Below, one piece after another: positions 40,907-51,588 of a stretch of 64,000 bases of DNA. Numbering within the stretch: position 1 is the first letter of the stretch; every line of letters starts with the position of its first letter. A model generated the notes under the pieces. The model saw only the letters and a program-made list of their open reading frames with translations, was not told the DNA's origin and did no database searches. The position numbers and the translations under genes are program-made. The DNA is from Acanthopleura granulata (lineage: Eukaryota > Mollusca > Polyplacophora > Chitonida > Chitonidae). The stretch lies in assembly GCA_016165875.1 (NCBI GenBank), contig JABBOT010000022.1:4366844-4430843 (forward strand). The letters are read 5' to 3'.

Positions 40907-40975
40907 CTGCTCAATATTTTGGGGATATCTGTTGGCTATGGAATTGCTTCGGCGTGTGATACATATTTTCCTCAG
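40907..40975 (+). pseudogene. MATE exon b: SVGYG...SACDT motif
   Basis: A 69-bp phase 0-0 exon reading LLNILGISVGYGIASACDTY then FPQ. G-x-SVG-G-x-x-S/A-A-C-D-T is one of the most conserved stretches of animal MATE proteins (TM2-TM3 region). Confidence 0.85.
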
Positions 40976-41052
40976 GTACGTATTGAAGTCCCGCGCTTCT
41001 TTACTTTGGGCAGCAGCAGTAAAATAACACTACCTGTGGAAATATTTGTTTA

Positions 41053-41205
41053 TTTTATTTATTTGTTTGGTGTTTCACGCCGTGCTGAAGAATATTTCAC
41101 TTACACAACGGCGGCCAGCTTTATGGTGGGAAGAAAACCAGGCAGAGCCTGGGTGAAATCCACGACCATCCTCAGGTTGGGACAGGTTTTCCCACGTGTG
41201 GCCTT
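41053..41205 (-). mobile_element. tRNA-derived SINE, 5' truncated
   Basis: The + strand reads TTTATTTGTTTGGTGTTTCACG, GAATATTTCACTTACACAACGG and GGCCAGCTTTATGGTGGG, the complement of the SINE tail and body. The head is missing. Confidence 0.83.
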
Positions 41206-41800
41206 TAGGAAGAAACAGCCGGCACTCTCATGTGTTTTTGACCAGCATGGCTTTTCTGACCCGGCATACTTTTGTGAATGATATGACTTGACAAACCTTG
41301 AAATATGCCCGAGTGTTCGAGGATTAACACTATCACCATGTTGTAAGCTGCTTGATTTGACGGTGACAGAGGTGACCAGATGCTATATACCTAACGTGCC
41401 TTCGGTGTTACTTAATACATGATTGTCGATGAAAAAAAAGCGATTATTTCCACAACATAAATTGTGCTTAAGAGTGCAGTATATACTCACACTCCTTACA
41501 TTGTTCAACCGACCACTATCTCTTCCATCGAACTGGCGTCTATTCCATTAACGCGGGTGATTGTGTCTCACTGTATTTAATTGTTTAACGTTATATTCAA
41601 CTACGAATTTTTACACATCTGACGTGTATATATGTATATACCACTTACTGTCAGCAAGGTTCCTCGTACTGTTAGAAGGGTAAAAGACATCTACAAATTC
41701 TAGATCAAATGTATACTGGTTTTACCCAAATGTATGATAAATATAAATGGGCAGAAAACATTGATCCATTGATGTGGAAATAAGGTATTGCAAAATGAAA

Positions 41801-41920
41801 TGCATACAATACTACCTTCTGTTCAAACATCATCCTATTTGTAATGCATACAATACTACCTTCTGTTCAAACATCATCCCATTTGCAATGCATACAATAC
41901 TACCTTCTGTTCAAACATCA
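41801..41920. repeat. 44-bp tandem repeat, three copies
   Basis: Units start TGCATACAATACTACC at 41801, 41845 and 41889, near-identical apart from single-base changes. Confidence 0.9.
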
Positions 41921-42047
41921 ACGCACCCTAGCTCAGCCTCGCAATCGAATGGTCTGAACTGTTTCTCTCTTGTGATCCAAATATAACAATCGGTTTCATG
42001 CTTTCTGATCTTCACTCAGTTATGTTGTTTTTTTTTGGTAAGAATAG

Positions 42048-42096
42048 GCCTTTGGTAGTCCTTACAAACATATGATGGGAACATATCTGCAAAGAG
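42048..42096 (+). pseudogene. MATE exon c
   Basis: Phase 0 to 1 exon between AATAG and GTAAGT. AFGSPYKHMMGTYLQR aligns with the family pattern TYGS-N-K-VG--LQR that follows SACDT--SQ. Confidence 0.78.
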
Positions 42097-42221
42097 GTAA
42101 GTAACAAACTAGAAAATGTGAGAAAAGGTTAATTAAAGCTAGAAATTAAAATCTCGTATCTACAAATTACAACAAAAATGATTAATGTTAAATTCCGCTA
42201 ATTTTCCTATAGTTTGTATTT

Positions 42222-42380
42222 GGTTTATTTATTTAACTGTTGTTTCACGTCGTACTACAGAATATTTCATCTATACGTGTACGACGGCAGCCAGCATTAT
42301 GGTGGGAGGAAACGGTGCAGAGCCGAGTAGAAACCCACGACCATCCGCAGGTTGCTCCACAGTTTGTAGTATGGGTAGTC
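42222..42380 (-). mobile_element. tRNA-derived SINE, 5' truncated
   Basis: TTTATTTATTTAACTG, TCACGTCGTACTACAGAATA, CAGCCAGCATTATGGTGGG and CACGACCATCCGCAGGTTGC are the complement of the SINE tail and body. Confidence 0.83.
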
Positions 42381-42481
42381 ATCAGGCCCAAACCTAATTC
42401 AATAAGACAACATCTTTGAAGGTTTTTTTCTATGTCATATAATACAAAGCAATACGCACCTATTTGTTTTCTTTTCTTCAG

Positions 42482-42581
42482 CGTTTGTAATCATGGTGAT
42501 GGCATGGTTGATTTGCTGGAGTTACTTCCTGAATGTAGAAGTTATCCTCGTCAGTCTAGGCCAGAGTGCAGAGGTATCAAG
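42482..42581 (+). pseudogene. MATE exon d: hydrophobic helix
   Basis: Phase 1 to 2 exon after CTTCAG, ending at GTACCT. It reads AFVIMVMAWLICWSYFLN and then VEVILVSLGQSAEVSR. The pattern CW--FLN---IL---GQ---VSR matches the loop between TM3 and TM4 of animal MATE proteins. Confidence 0.82.
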
Positions 42582-43696
42582 GTACCTGCAGTGTGTTATG
42601 ACTCGCTCCACGAGGTACAATGTACAAACGTCATGGACATCAGCTGTGTCAAGGGTGTTAAGCTCTGTAATATTCTGCAGCAGTCTCTTATCCGACATCT
42701 AAAAAAAAGTATTTAACTACTGATTAATGCTTTATGTCGAACTGAAAAATATTTGAAAAAATAAAACAAATGCATCTATATATGCAACAGATGTCTCTAT
42801 TACATGTACATGTATCTTAACTGCTGTGTATATGAAATTCCCATATCTGATTGTGTTACTACAAAGCGTTTGATAACTTTTCTTTTACAGTTATGCACGC
42901 CATTAATGGAATGGTAGGGTTGTTCGTTTTCAGTAAATTGCAAGACTGAAATATCTTTCCGCTGCATTTAAGCATTCTTAATGAACACAAATCCGTGATA
43001 CAATGTATCATCATGTAGGACGCATGCTGGCCAAAACTTTACACTGGAATAGTGTTTGTTTATCTGTAAGACGGTCATACAATGGGATGCCTTTTCCCGC
43101 TCATTGGCAATTTGGTTCCAAGCTGACTTGACTGTTGCCCTCTGGCACTGCGCCAGGGATACGTTACCAGTTTGCCCACAAAACGTCATTGAAAATGCAG
43201 GAATGAACGATAGACTACACAGGTTTGACCAGACGTAGCTTTGACGGGAACGGGTCCCCCATTATCTCAACAATTCACACCGTTATTTTCTGTATGTGCG
43301 TTACCAGTAATTCATTATTCGAGTTTCATTGTTACTGCCCTAATTCTCCAAAAGTGACGTTCAATAGCTATTATCCATGCCTTTTCAAACGAATTCCGCT
43401 GATGTCATGGTATTAGGAGCTGCGTAAGTTACAAATATGTACACATTTGCATGGACATCCTAGCTCATTTAAACCGACAAGTGGTTAGATTTCATCGATT
43501 ACAAGGACCATATGCCAACTGCCCTACTGTCCTCGTTGCTCCAGTTTTACTGTTGTTGGTGTTATCTTCAACATGTAAGTTTAAGGCAAATATTTTCTGC
43601 TCTTCCAGTTGCTTCGCATGGTTTTACTAGTCAGCCTTTGTCTATTTCCCAGTTACTTAGCACGTTTTCACGAATTATTCATTCGCTTTCTTTCAG
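42582..43696. other. Intron of MATE remnant
   Basis: No gene or repeat recognised. Short frames near 43512 are discussed under rejected items. Confidence 0.55.
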
Positions 43697-43739
43697 GATT
43701 GCTGGTGAATATATCCTCTATTATTTACCCAGTTTGTTG
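43697..43739 (+). pseudogene. MATE exon e
   Basis: A 43-bp exon, phase 2 to 0, between TTTCAG and GTGAGT. It gives R-IAGEYILYYLPSLL, equivalent to the L-x-x-x-Y-V-x-x-x-I-P-x-L-P helix of MATE. Confidence 0.78.
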
Positions 43740-43764
43740 GTGAGTGAGCTATTTGAGAATAGCA

Positions 43765-43850
43765 CAGCAATCCCATTCTAGCAAGGACTCCTGTAGACGA
43801 GGATAAGATACACATGTACCTCTGTAAAACAGCAATCAAGTAAATAAATA
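43765..43850 (+). mobile_element. Possible SINE 3' remnant
   Basis: GGACTCCTGTAGACG, TGTAAAACAGCAATCAAGTA and AATAAATATA recall the SINE 3' end, but the central blocks are not clear. Confidence 0.35.
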
Positions 43851-44341
43851 TATGCATTAAGTATTGAGTTGCAACTGTCAAATAAGTAAGAAGTAAGCCT
43901 GCATAATATACTGTGGCAGGAGTCTCCACAGTGGTGGATGGCGACACTCAGCCATGACAGTTGGATTGGGAAACTTTCTGAAATGTTTCTTCTTTTGGTT
44001 TTTTCATATACAAGCGATATTCGGGAGACCGTGGAAAACCGATCATTATGTTCGGCATAGCGAGGATATTGGTAAGTACACTCATGGCAAAGAAGTGTGC
44101 GTAAAACTGTGCACCGGGAAATTCCCAGGGTGATCATCTCAAAAGCTGTGTGTATCAGATATTTCCACTGAGGCGAATTGTCAGAAGTCTGTAAAATACT
44201 GGATATTCAGTTATTAAAAGAATACGATGGCATGCTCGCGATAGAACAGACTTCTCAGTACAGATGATTATGTTAATGTATTTTTGGCACTCAGTTGAAC
44301 GTGGTCAGGTATGTTGAATGCTTGTATGCTCTGTATTTCAG

Positions 44342-44386
44342 TTTGCTTTCATGGAAATCCTTTCCACGAAATACATGTAGAATCAG
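44342..44386 (+). pseudogene. MATE exon f with in-frame stop
   Basis: A 45-bp phase 0-0 exon between TTTCAG and GTGAGT. FAFMEILSTKYM is followed by TAG (44378-44380) and NQ, matching the family pattern F-x-x-L-x-x-K-Y-L-x-N-Q. The splice sites are intact, so the stop is the only visible damage here. Confidence 0.78.
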
Positions 44387-44961
44387 GTGAGTTTGTCCTA
44401 GATGTGTACTCTCTTGATTGTAGCTAATGTCGGCAATGGTAAAATCGTGCTAAACTGGTCGTAACAGTATTACTATAGCTTTAGAGATTTCAATCAAGAA
44501 ATTGACCAATCGAGACAATCAATCCATGAACAATGAATCAGTCATTCAATCAATTAATCGTTCAGATAGTTTAAACAGGGGAAACTTATCAGCGAGATTC
44601 AAATTGCCCATGAGTGTTCACGATTGTAGTTTAGAAATTAACGAGTCATGACAGTAAACAACTTGTGCCTGCAACTTTCGATTAAACATTTCCCACTCCT
44701 TCGCATATCATCAGCATACAGAAGACTATTGATTATCTTGTCAATATGGCAGCTTTTAACAATAGAACTACTATAACCAGGACACAGAGTATAAGAGAAA
44801 GCATTTCCCTGGCAGCATTTTAACTTTGTCTACAAGTGAATATATTCATTCAAATGAAGTGCAGTCGGTTAGAAACCTTTAAGTCACCTGTGTCCTTTAT
44901 TCTTACGTCTTACAAGTACAGTGTACCCTGATTAGTAACTGACTTCATCCTTTGTTCTCAG

Positions 44962-45059
44962 AATGCCCTTCATGTGCCTGTGGTTATTGGTCTTCTGGGA
45001 AATGTGTGCAATGCTATCTTACAATATCTTGGTGTCTACGTTTTAAACCTAGGAACAAA
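44962..45059 (+). pseudogene. MATE exon g, last recognisable
   Basis: Phase 0 to 2 exon after TTCTCAG. It reads NALHVPVVIGLLGNVCNAI and then QYLGVYVLNLGTK, like the family P-x-I-x-x-G-x-x-x-N-x-x-N-A-x-x-x-Y motif. The GTACGT donor is intact, but the next exon is not found in the 700 bp before the histone array. Confidence 0.8.
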
Positions 45060-45777
45060 GTACGTATACAGGATATATCGAAAACTATCGCGAGAACTAT
45101 CTTCGACAAAGTAGACAACATTTTTGGCTACTGGTAGCCATCACCCTTTTAGTACTGTCGCGTGTGATAGTAATAATTAGAGAATATATTCAATTTGTCC
45201 TTCATGCCAAATAGCTCCGATCACAAATCAGCTGCTGTTAAAATGTTCGGCGATTTTAGTTAGCATATTGGGAGCATGGAATGCATACTATTGTCTCGTG
45301 GTCCTCTGTACCACATACCGAAGTGACAGATTAACTCTTGACCTAGATTTCTAACAAGGACGTTGTATTGGCTTCGGTGAAAGGGCATCTTTTCAGGCTG
45401 GGGGAGTAGGTGATCTGGTCGTTGGGTAGGGGGTAAATGTCTATCGTTATGCCACTCAGGAGAACCCGTCATCTAATATTCCTGTGCCTTAGCCTCAGTA
45501 AGATTTGTCCATACCCGCGAAGATTTTCCTAGTACATATATCAAAAAACATCGGAAATTCATCACGGATTTCATGCAAAATGGCCAAAAACGATTTTATC
45601 CAATTGACTCCAAGTCTTGAAAATAGTCAGCTTCTGCATATTGCAAAATGAGAAAGAAAGATTTTGTCCGATGGACTGTAAATCTTGAAAAGAGTCAGCG
45701 ATTGCATATTTATAATATGTTCCTTTTTTTCCGTGTATTCCGTGGAAATATTTTACAAGATGCCATTTTAACGCCTG
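45060..45777. other. Boundary zone between MATE remnant and histone array
   Basis: No gene. Contains a 68-bp direct tandem duplication (45592-45659 and 45660-45715). Confidence 0.6.
45592..45715. repeat. 68-bp tandem duplication
   Basis: GATTTTATCCAATTGACTCC and GATTTTGTCCGATGGACTG begin two diverged copies, each continuing with AAGTCTTGAAAA/AAATCTTGAAAA, then AGTCAGC and TGCATATT. Confidence 0.75.
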
Positions 45778-45793
45778 ATATATATATATGTAC

Positions 45794-45886
<93 letters not shown>

Positions 45887-45896
45887 TATATATATA
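45778..45896. repeat. Long (TA)n microsatellite at the array edge
   Basis: An almost uninterrupted TA tract of roughly 100 bases. A shorter tract at 52461-52484 sits at the corresponding place upstream of the intact H2A gene. Confidence 0.93.
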
Positions 45897-46277
45897 AATT
45901 TCCCATGCCAAACACACACACATATGTATATAGAACATCAATCAGTGCAACGACAGTAACACCAAAGACAAACCAGTCTTTATTGGACTGTAACATGGGC
46001 GTGTATACGTGTTATAAACGTCTGTCTATACTCCAACTTCTCAAAGACGTGTATGCATGTATACATAGCCTATATAAACAGTGGGCCCCGGTGAATTCCC
46101 AGACGTACACGAAAATATATGTATGCAACACCACCATGTAATGCTGGTTCCTCAAAGTGACTTGCATCCGCCTATATGCACAGTATATATATATATGGTT
46201 TAATAAATTTGCAATACTGTCACGCCACAGCAAGACACTTAATTATATATCTGCCATTTTCGTCAGCTTGTGTATTG
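45897..46277 (+). repeat. Histone array spacer, left part, copy 0 (upstream-of-H2A type)
   Basis: Matches 52490-52900 (CCAAACACACACACATATGT, AGTGCAACGACAGTAACACC, GGACTGTAAC). In the intact unit an H2A gene follows; here it does not. Confidence 0.88.
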
Positions 46278-48004
46278 TGCAGTGTTTCCATTTCTCCATA
46301 TATCTTCACATCGTATATGTCTATGTACAGTCGTTTATAGGTGTTAAATTACATATAATTATGTATAAGTGAATATTACATACCCAGATATACATGCATT
46401 TATCTCCCATGCAGGAGGTAAATCGAAAATATACGCATATATGTATTCAAAATATTTCTAACACAACCCTGCCATTTCCCAAGACGTATAACTATCATGC
46501 ACATATTATGTACACTTTTCTTGATAATTTCACCATCGCCCATAGCTCAAATTCTACAGAATCAGCAATGTATTTAAAAGCGCATGCATACGTGAAATAT
46601 GTGCACATATAGCTTGACGCATATATACCTATTTCCAGGATTCCACAAACTGCTTGACGTTGTATACACATCGCATGCGCATATGAGTTTGTCCCCGCTT
46701 TAATACCATATTCCACTGTAGTGTGCGGATGACTTTTTTCTTAATTTGTTTTTTTTTTTCTTTTCCATATTTTGGTGAGACGTATCTATCACATTTTCAC
46801 ATACGTCCGTATAAATTAGTGATGTGCACGTGAAAAATGTCCCAGTCATATATATATATATATGCATTACACACGTTACATATATATGGTTCAAGCACCT
46901 CGAATATATACATGTGCTGTATGTATATATAGAATCTTTCACACGCAAGCATGCAGAAGGGGGTGGACAAGCTCTATAACACCCCCACTCCTTCGACCCC
47001 TGAGCCCTCCCAAGTGTGTACAAATTAGAACAACCACAACGCATGTGTATCATTGATACACATATCATTGTGGATGTATTACAAAAATTGCACACACTGT
47101 GTACTGCTGCTATTCAAAAACTATGTGGATGCAAGTGTATTTTGCCACAATAATGTCTACCGCTTGTACACGGTAGTTTTTAGAGAGCAGCCGCTGCAAA
47201 TGTAGCACTCGTACATTTTCCTCTAGGTTGATTGCAGGTTGCAAAACAAGGCTGGATCACCATGCATATATGCCACATATATATTTATATACATAGGCCT
47301 ACAGGTGGTCGAAGTGACAAAGTCATGTGATGTATGTCCTGTGGCAGTTTCAGAGTGTGTCATAAAGCCAATTCGGTATTTGAGTTTTCACCTGTCCTTC
47401 TTTCCGAAAGTTTCGTAAATGAAGTGCAAATCTGGGCACTGTGAAACCCAACGCCTGTATGTAAACGGGTAGGCTATATATATGTAGACAAAGTCACCGA
47501 ATCGCATGTACAACATGACCAATGTCACACGCCACTCTGTAAAGCAACCGTGTGCAAATTTGCATCCCCACAACGCATGCATGTGTGTCACTGATACACA
47601 CATCATTGTGGATTTGTTACACAAATGCTGTACTATACTGGTACGCCAAATTTATGTGGATGTACATTTTTGCCACAATAATGTGTGCCACTCGTACACT
47701 TTAGTTTTTACAGAGCACATAGCATTCTGACGTGCCACCCAAGATGTACACAGGATCGGCCTGAATGTCAGTTAGATGATTCAACCTAACTCTCAAGACT
47801 CTACAGACTGAAACAACGGACTGACACTCACGATATTATACATAGACACATACATACATACAAACATAAATACATACATACATTACATACATTACACACA
47901 CACACACACACAAACACACACCTTGGTCGCCTTACTGTACCGCCGTTGTGAGCCCGGTGCACTGTGGGTGATTGCCCAAAATTTCGACGCGGATCCCACA
48001 CAAT

Positions 48005-48273
48005 CCCACTCCATTATATTTATTTATTTATTTGATCGGTGTTTCACGCCGTACTTAAAAATATTTCACTTATCGACGGCGGCCAATATTATGGTGAGAG
48101 TAACCCTGGCAGAGCCGGGAGAAAACCCACGACCAAACGCAGGTTGCTGGCAGATCTTCCCACGTACGTCCGGAGTGGAAGTCAGCATGAGCTGGGCTTG
48201 AACTCATAGCGACCACATTGGTGGGACGCGCGCCAACTGACTGAGCCACGGAGGTCACCCCACTCCATTATAT
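48005..48273. repeat. Target-site duplication of SINE
   Basis: CCCACTCCATTATAT occurs at 48005-48019 and 48259-48273, directly flanking the SINE. The other two spacer copies have one occurrence of the site (CCCATTCCATTACAT at 55516-55530 and 60300-60314). Confidence 0.9.
48020..48258 (-). mobile_element. Full-length tRNA-derived SINE with target-site duplication
   Basis: 239 bp. On the complement: head GTGACCTCCGTGGCTCAGTC, box-B-like GAGTTCAAGCCC, body CAGCAACCTGCG, CACCATAATATTGGCC, AAGTGAAATAT, GTACGGCGTGAAACACC, tail (AAAT)n. It defines the full family structure for this window: tRNA-like head, conserved body and AAAT tail. It may belong to the MetaSINE group described from molluscs, but I cannot confirm that from sequence alone. 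Confidence 0.92.
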
Positions 48274-49901
48274 ATTTATATACAAAGTCCAAGCTGCGGT
48301 CAACTGTTTCATTTCAATTTTGCCTACAAGTGTTCTTCGTCAAGGTGCAATCCAAATGGGCTGAAAGTTTCCTTACCCAGAATGAATACTTTTCCAAACA
48401 GGCTATATAAATCATACATGCCGCATCGTTTCATGTGCTATGGCCATAAAGGTGGAGAGGCGCGCATTTTCCGCAGCGCGCCTCCACCGGCTTGAGGATG
48501 CTCATCGATACGACAATAGCACACGGATCCGTCATGCACTGCACTGAAGTTTCGACTTCGTTTCTATAACAATATAGAGATGTGTATATATAGCTATATA
48601 GAAGCTTCATGTAATCCAACACCAACACCACCCACAACCGCCCCCACCCCACCGACTCCTCCACCTCCCATTTTCAACGAAACCCACGGAGGAAAATAAT
48701 AAAGGAAAACCCCCAAACCTACGACCCGGTCTCTCTATGCAGCATAGACATATAGGTTTCCACGCTGTACATGTAATACATGTGCTCTTGTCAATACATA
48801 ATGTCAATGTACATGTATATTTCGACCATTGCCCAAACCATATGTGCGTGTTGTGTGTTATAAAGCAGCATAAGCTGCATTTTTGTGCAAGCTTGCGTGG
48901 AGGTGAGTATATAAACACGTGCACATCGTGTACATCTATGCAACACTTTACTGTCTCTTTAGCAAATCGACCAGCATGCAATGGTGGCAATGCCTTCGCA
49001 TTCCCCTAGGACTTTTAGGCAAGGCTGCTTTAAACCACCGATCATCCTGTGCCTGTAAATAAACATGGAATAAAATAACAAAACCCATAAAACGCAAGAT
49101 TTAAGGCTCAATGCTGATACATACGTACATTATACATTTAATTCACGCAACACTTATATGTGTGGAGCAAGAGTTTGTACAGTGCGTGCAGTGCATGTGA
49201 GCCCTGTGTACAGGTTGTTGCATGCATGATGCATTTTTAGCCTGTTTGTATAATTGTGCAATGCAATCAGGCGGAGGTCTTCTAAAACACAGCTTCCCAT
49301 TCGATGCATTCCATTGTGAATTTGCCCTAGAAAGAATAAACAAAGAAACAAACAAATAAACAAATAAATAAATCAACAAACAAACAAACAATGAACGAAC
49401 GCACAGCGACTTAAACGTGTATCTGGTGCCACATATATATGCTCGTCTATCCATGTATCAGAGTTGAGTTTCGATCGGACGTTCAGGGGGGAATAACTCT
49501 AACGGGTTATGTACGCCTGCATTTGTATGGTTCTGCTTGTATGCCTGTCTTGGTTTAGAACTTTAGGCAGTCGGCGCCATAGTCTTACGCCGTTCATGAA
49601 GGCATGCATTCATGCATACGGCAATCCTGATATGTATATATAATGTACCTCCCCTGTGTGGCCTGTCAAAGTATTTGGTATGATAGTACAAGGTATACAG
49701 GATCTGTGGAGCTGACGTGGTACCATCGACCATTGCATGCATCAAACCCTTGCCCACTGGCTTTGTGTGGACCGCATGAGTATATGCAGATATTCTTTAA
49801 CCAGTCACCATTGCAATACACGGCTGTGCTTAATGCGTGTGTCTGACAAGTAGTGGTAAAAATAGACCAGCTTCCACCAGCCAAGCGCCCGCGCTTTTCA
49901 G

Positions 49902-49967
49902 CCAATCAGCTGCTAGATAATTCCAACTGCTGTGCTTTCGTCCAGGTCGGCGCAGTGCGTATAAAAA
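49902..49967 (+). promoter_or_regulatory. H4 promoter (copy 1): CCAAT and TATA
   Basis: CCAAT at 49902-49906 (in CAGCCAATCAGCTG) and TATAAAAA at 49960-49967, 61 bp before the start codon. The same arrangement is repeated at 57248 and 62031. Confidence 0.82.
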
Positions 49968-50006
49968 CGACACGGCGCCTTGGCTGGCCACATCTCTACT
50001 CGCTGA

Positions 50007-50339
<333 letters not shown>

Positions 50340-50384
50340 ACACCAACTCCTCCCGGACCAACTCCACCAACAAAACCATCCAAA

Positions 50385-50421
50385 GGCCCTTTTCAGGGCC
50401 AACCAACTCTTCCCGAAAGAG
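50385..50421 (+). terminator. H4 histone 3' stem-loop and HDE
   Basis: GGCCCTTTTCAGGGCC at 50385-50400 is the SLBP-binding stem-loop (6-bp stem, 4-base loop). The purine-rich CGAAAGAG at 50414-50421 is the likely U7 snRNA target. Confidence 0.95.
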
Positions 50422-51490
50422 TTCTTTCAATTCGAGCACATGTGTTTCAGTCTCCAATCAGGCATTCACTCTTCCCCCATACATGCACGCCAGTTTTATG
50501 TGCACGCGTCTCCACCGTAAGTACGTGTCTCTCCCTTACATTGTCAATTGCAAGTGTGTATAAGCTAACTTTCACCTTAGCGCAGCAATACCAGCGCGAT
50601 TTACAGCTGTATTGGCTCTTACATCCATGTACCTCTACACACATTTCTCCTTTCTGCATCACGGTACACGTCCATGCCCCTAATGAACGCGGCCAAGTGT
50701 AAATATATAGGCTAGCTGGATACGCACATACAGCTATCATTTCAACTCTTTCCACTCTTCCTATAATTACAAAGGCCTGCATGGCATAAGTGAACTCCCG
50801 GTCAAATATCATATAACACATTAATTAAAACCTTTACCAAGGGCCCGCTGCTATTTACTTCGCTAGTTTTTCTAGTGCACTTACACGCATATCACCTATG
50901 CATGCTGGATCCTGCCAAAAACCTACTCTCCCTACCACGATGTTACAATGTATATATGTATATATAGGCACCATAAAACAGCCAGGGTACAAAGCCATGC
51001 AGGCGTGTGGCCTCTTTCAATGTATGGCATTCATGAAGACAGTCGATATTCTTCGGACGTAGATTCAAATGAAGTTTTGCCGACTCTTGTTCTCCCATCC
51101 CTCTCTCCGATTCCCCTTAAAAAATGCTAGAGGAGTGGACACGCACCCATATGCCATGTTACATGCATGCATATAAGTGTAGGACAACGTGTATGGCCTG
51201 TGCCTATATTATAAGTATACCCCATTTAGAATGACTGGAATGGGTGTTTGTCTGCAGTGTGTGTTTACACTCCACTTCATATGTCCCTCAGCTTATACGT
51301 GTAGAGCAAAAAACCGAGAGAAAAGGGCAACTGAAAGTCTTCTCCTCACAACAGGCTGAAATTTCCATGTGTAGACTGTAGCCATGTTTTACAAGGTTCG
51401 ATCCACTCTCTCTGTCTCTGTATAGAAAACACCGCTCGCCTGTAAGAGGATTATATTGCTCTCTATTCGGTCCGCGCTCTGGTTTTCCCT
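50422..51490 (+). repeat. H4-H2B spacer, copy 1
   Basis: About 1.1 kb, also present after the second H4 (63063-64000). Non-coding; short frames on both strands are chance. Confidence 0.85.
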
Positions 51491-51523
51491 CCAATTTTAC
51501 AAGCCGGGCTCTAGCTATAAAAG
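51491..51523 (+). promoter_or_regulatory. H2B promoter: CCAAT and TATA
   Basis: CCAAT at 51491-51495 and TATAAAAG at 51516-51523, 66 bp before the start codon. Confidence 0.8.
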
Positions 51524-51588
51524 GCCGGCCGCCTGCGCGGCACGTCATTCCGCAGCGTTAACTCTGATCGAGCAGGATCTGTATCGCC

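Larger units (their letters stand above)
40976..42047. other. Intron with SINE and 44-bp tandem repeat
   Basis: Contains a reverse SINE copy (41053-41205) and three copies of a 44-bp repeat (41801-41920). No gene. Confidence 0.7.
39474..45059 (+). pseudogene. MATE-family (SLC47-like) multidrug and toxin extrusion transporter, truncated and interrupted
   Basis: Seven exons join in phase and match the N-terminal third of animal MATE transporters, which export organic cations in exchange for protons across the plasma membrane. In order: FKREFKHALQIAWPT (39474-39571), LGISVGYGIASACDTYFPQ (40907-40975), AFGSPYKHMMGTYLQR (42048-42096), CWSYFLNVEVILVSLGQSAEVSR in two pieces (42482-42581), IAGEYILYYLPSLL (43697-43739), FAFMEILSTKYM-stop-NQ (44342-44386) and VPVVIGLLGNVCNAI with YLGVYVLNLGTK (44962-45059). 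The exon expected between the first two (rest of TM1, TM2) is not found, codon 13 of the sixth exon is TAG, and nothing after the seventh is seen before the histone array. I therefore call a pseudogene. A single-base assembly error at the TAG would weaken that, but not the truncation. Confidence 0.75.
46278..49860 (+). repeat. Histone array long spacer, copy 0
   Basis: Collinear with 53713-57210 and 58497-61990. Holds a short (AT)n tract (46848-46863), a pair of about 160-bp direct repeats (47028-47190, 47566-47725), a CA/CATA-rich tract near 47840-47915, the SINE at 48020-48258 and an A-rich AAAC/AAAT tract (49330-49392). Short frames are shared with the other copies only because the DNA is; no gene is supported. 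Confidence 0.88.

Noticed and set aside
43512..43581. Frame HMPTALLSSLLQFY...YLQH as a MATE exon
   Set aside because: It loosely recalls the P-x-L-P...KYLQNQ helix and ends at GTAAGT, but the phase does not join to the exon before. Better, in-phase exons (43697-43739 and 44342-44386) cover the same part of the protein.
45571..45996. Frames of repeated Y-I residues
   Set aside because: Translation of the TA microsatellite; not a protein.
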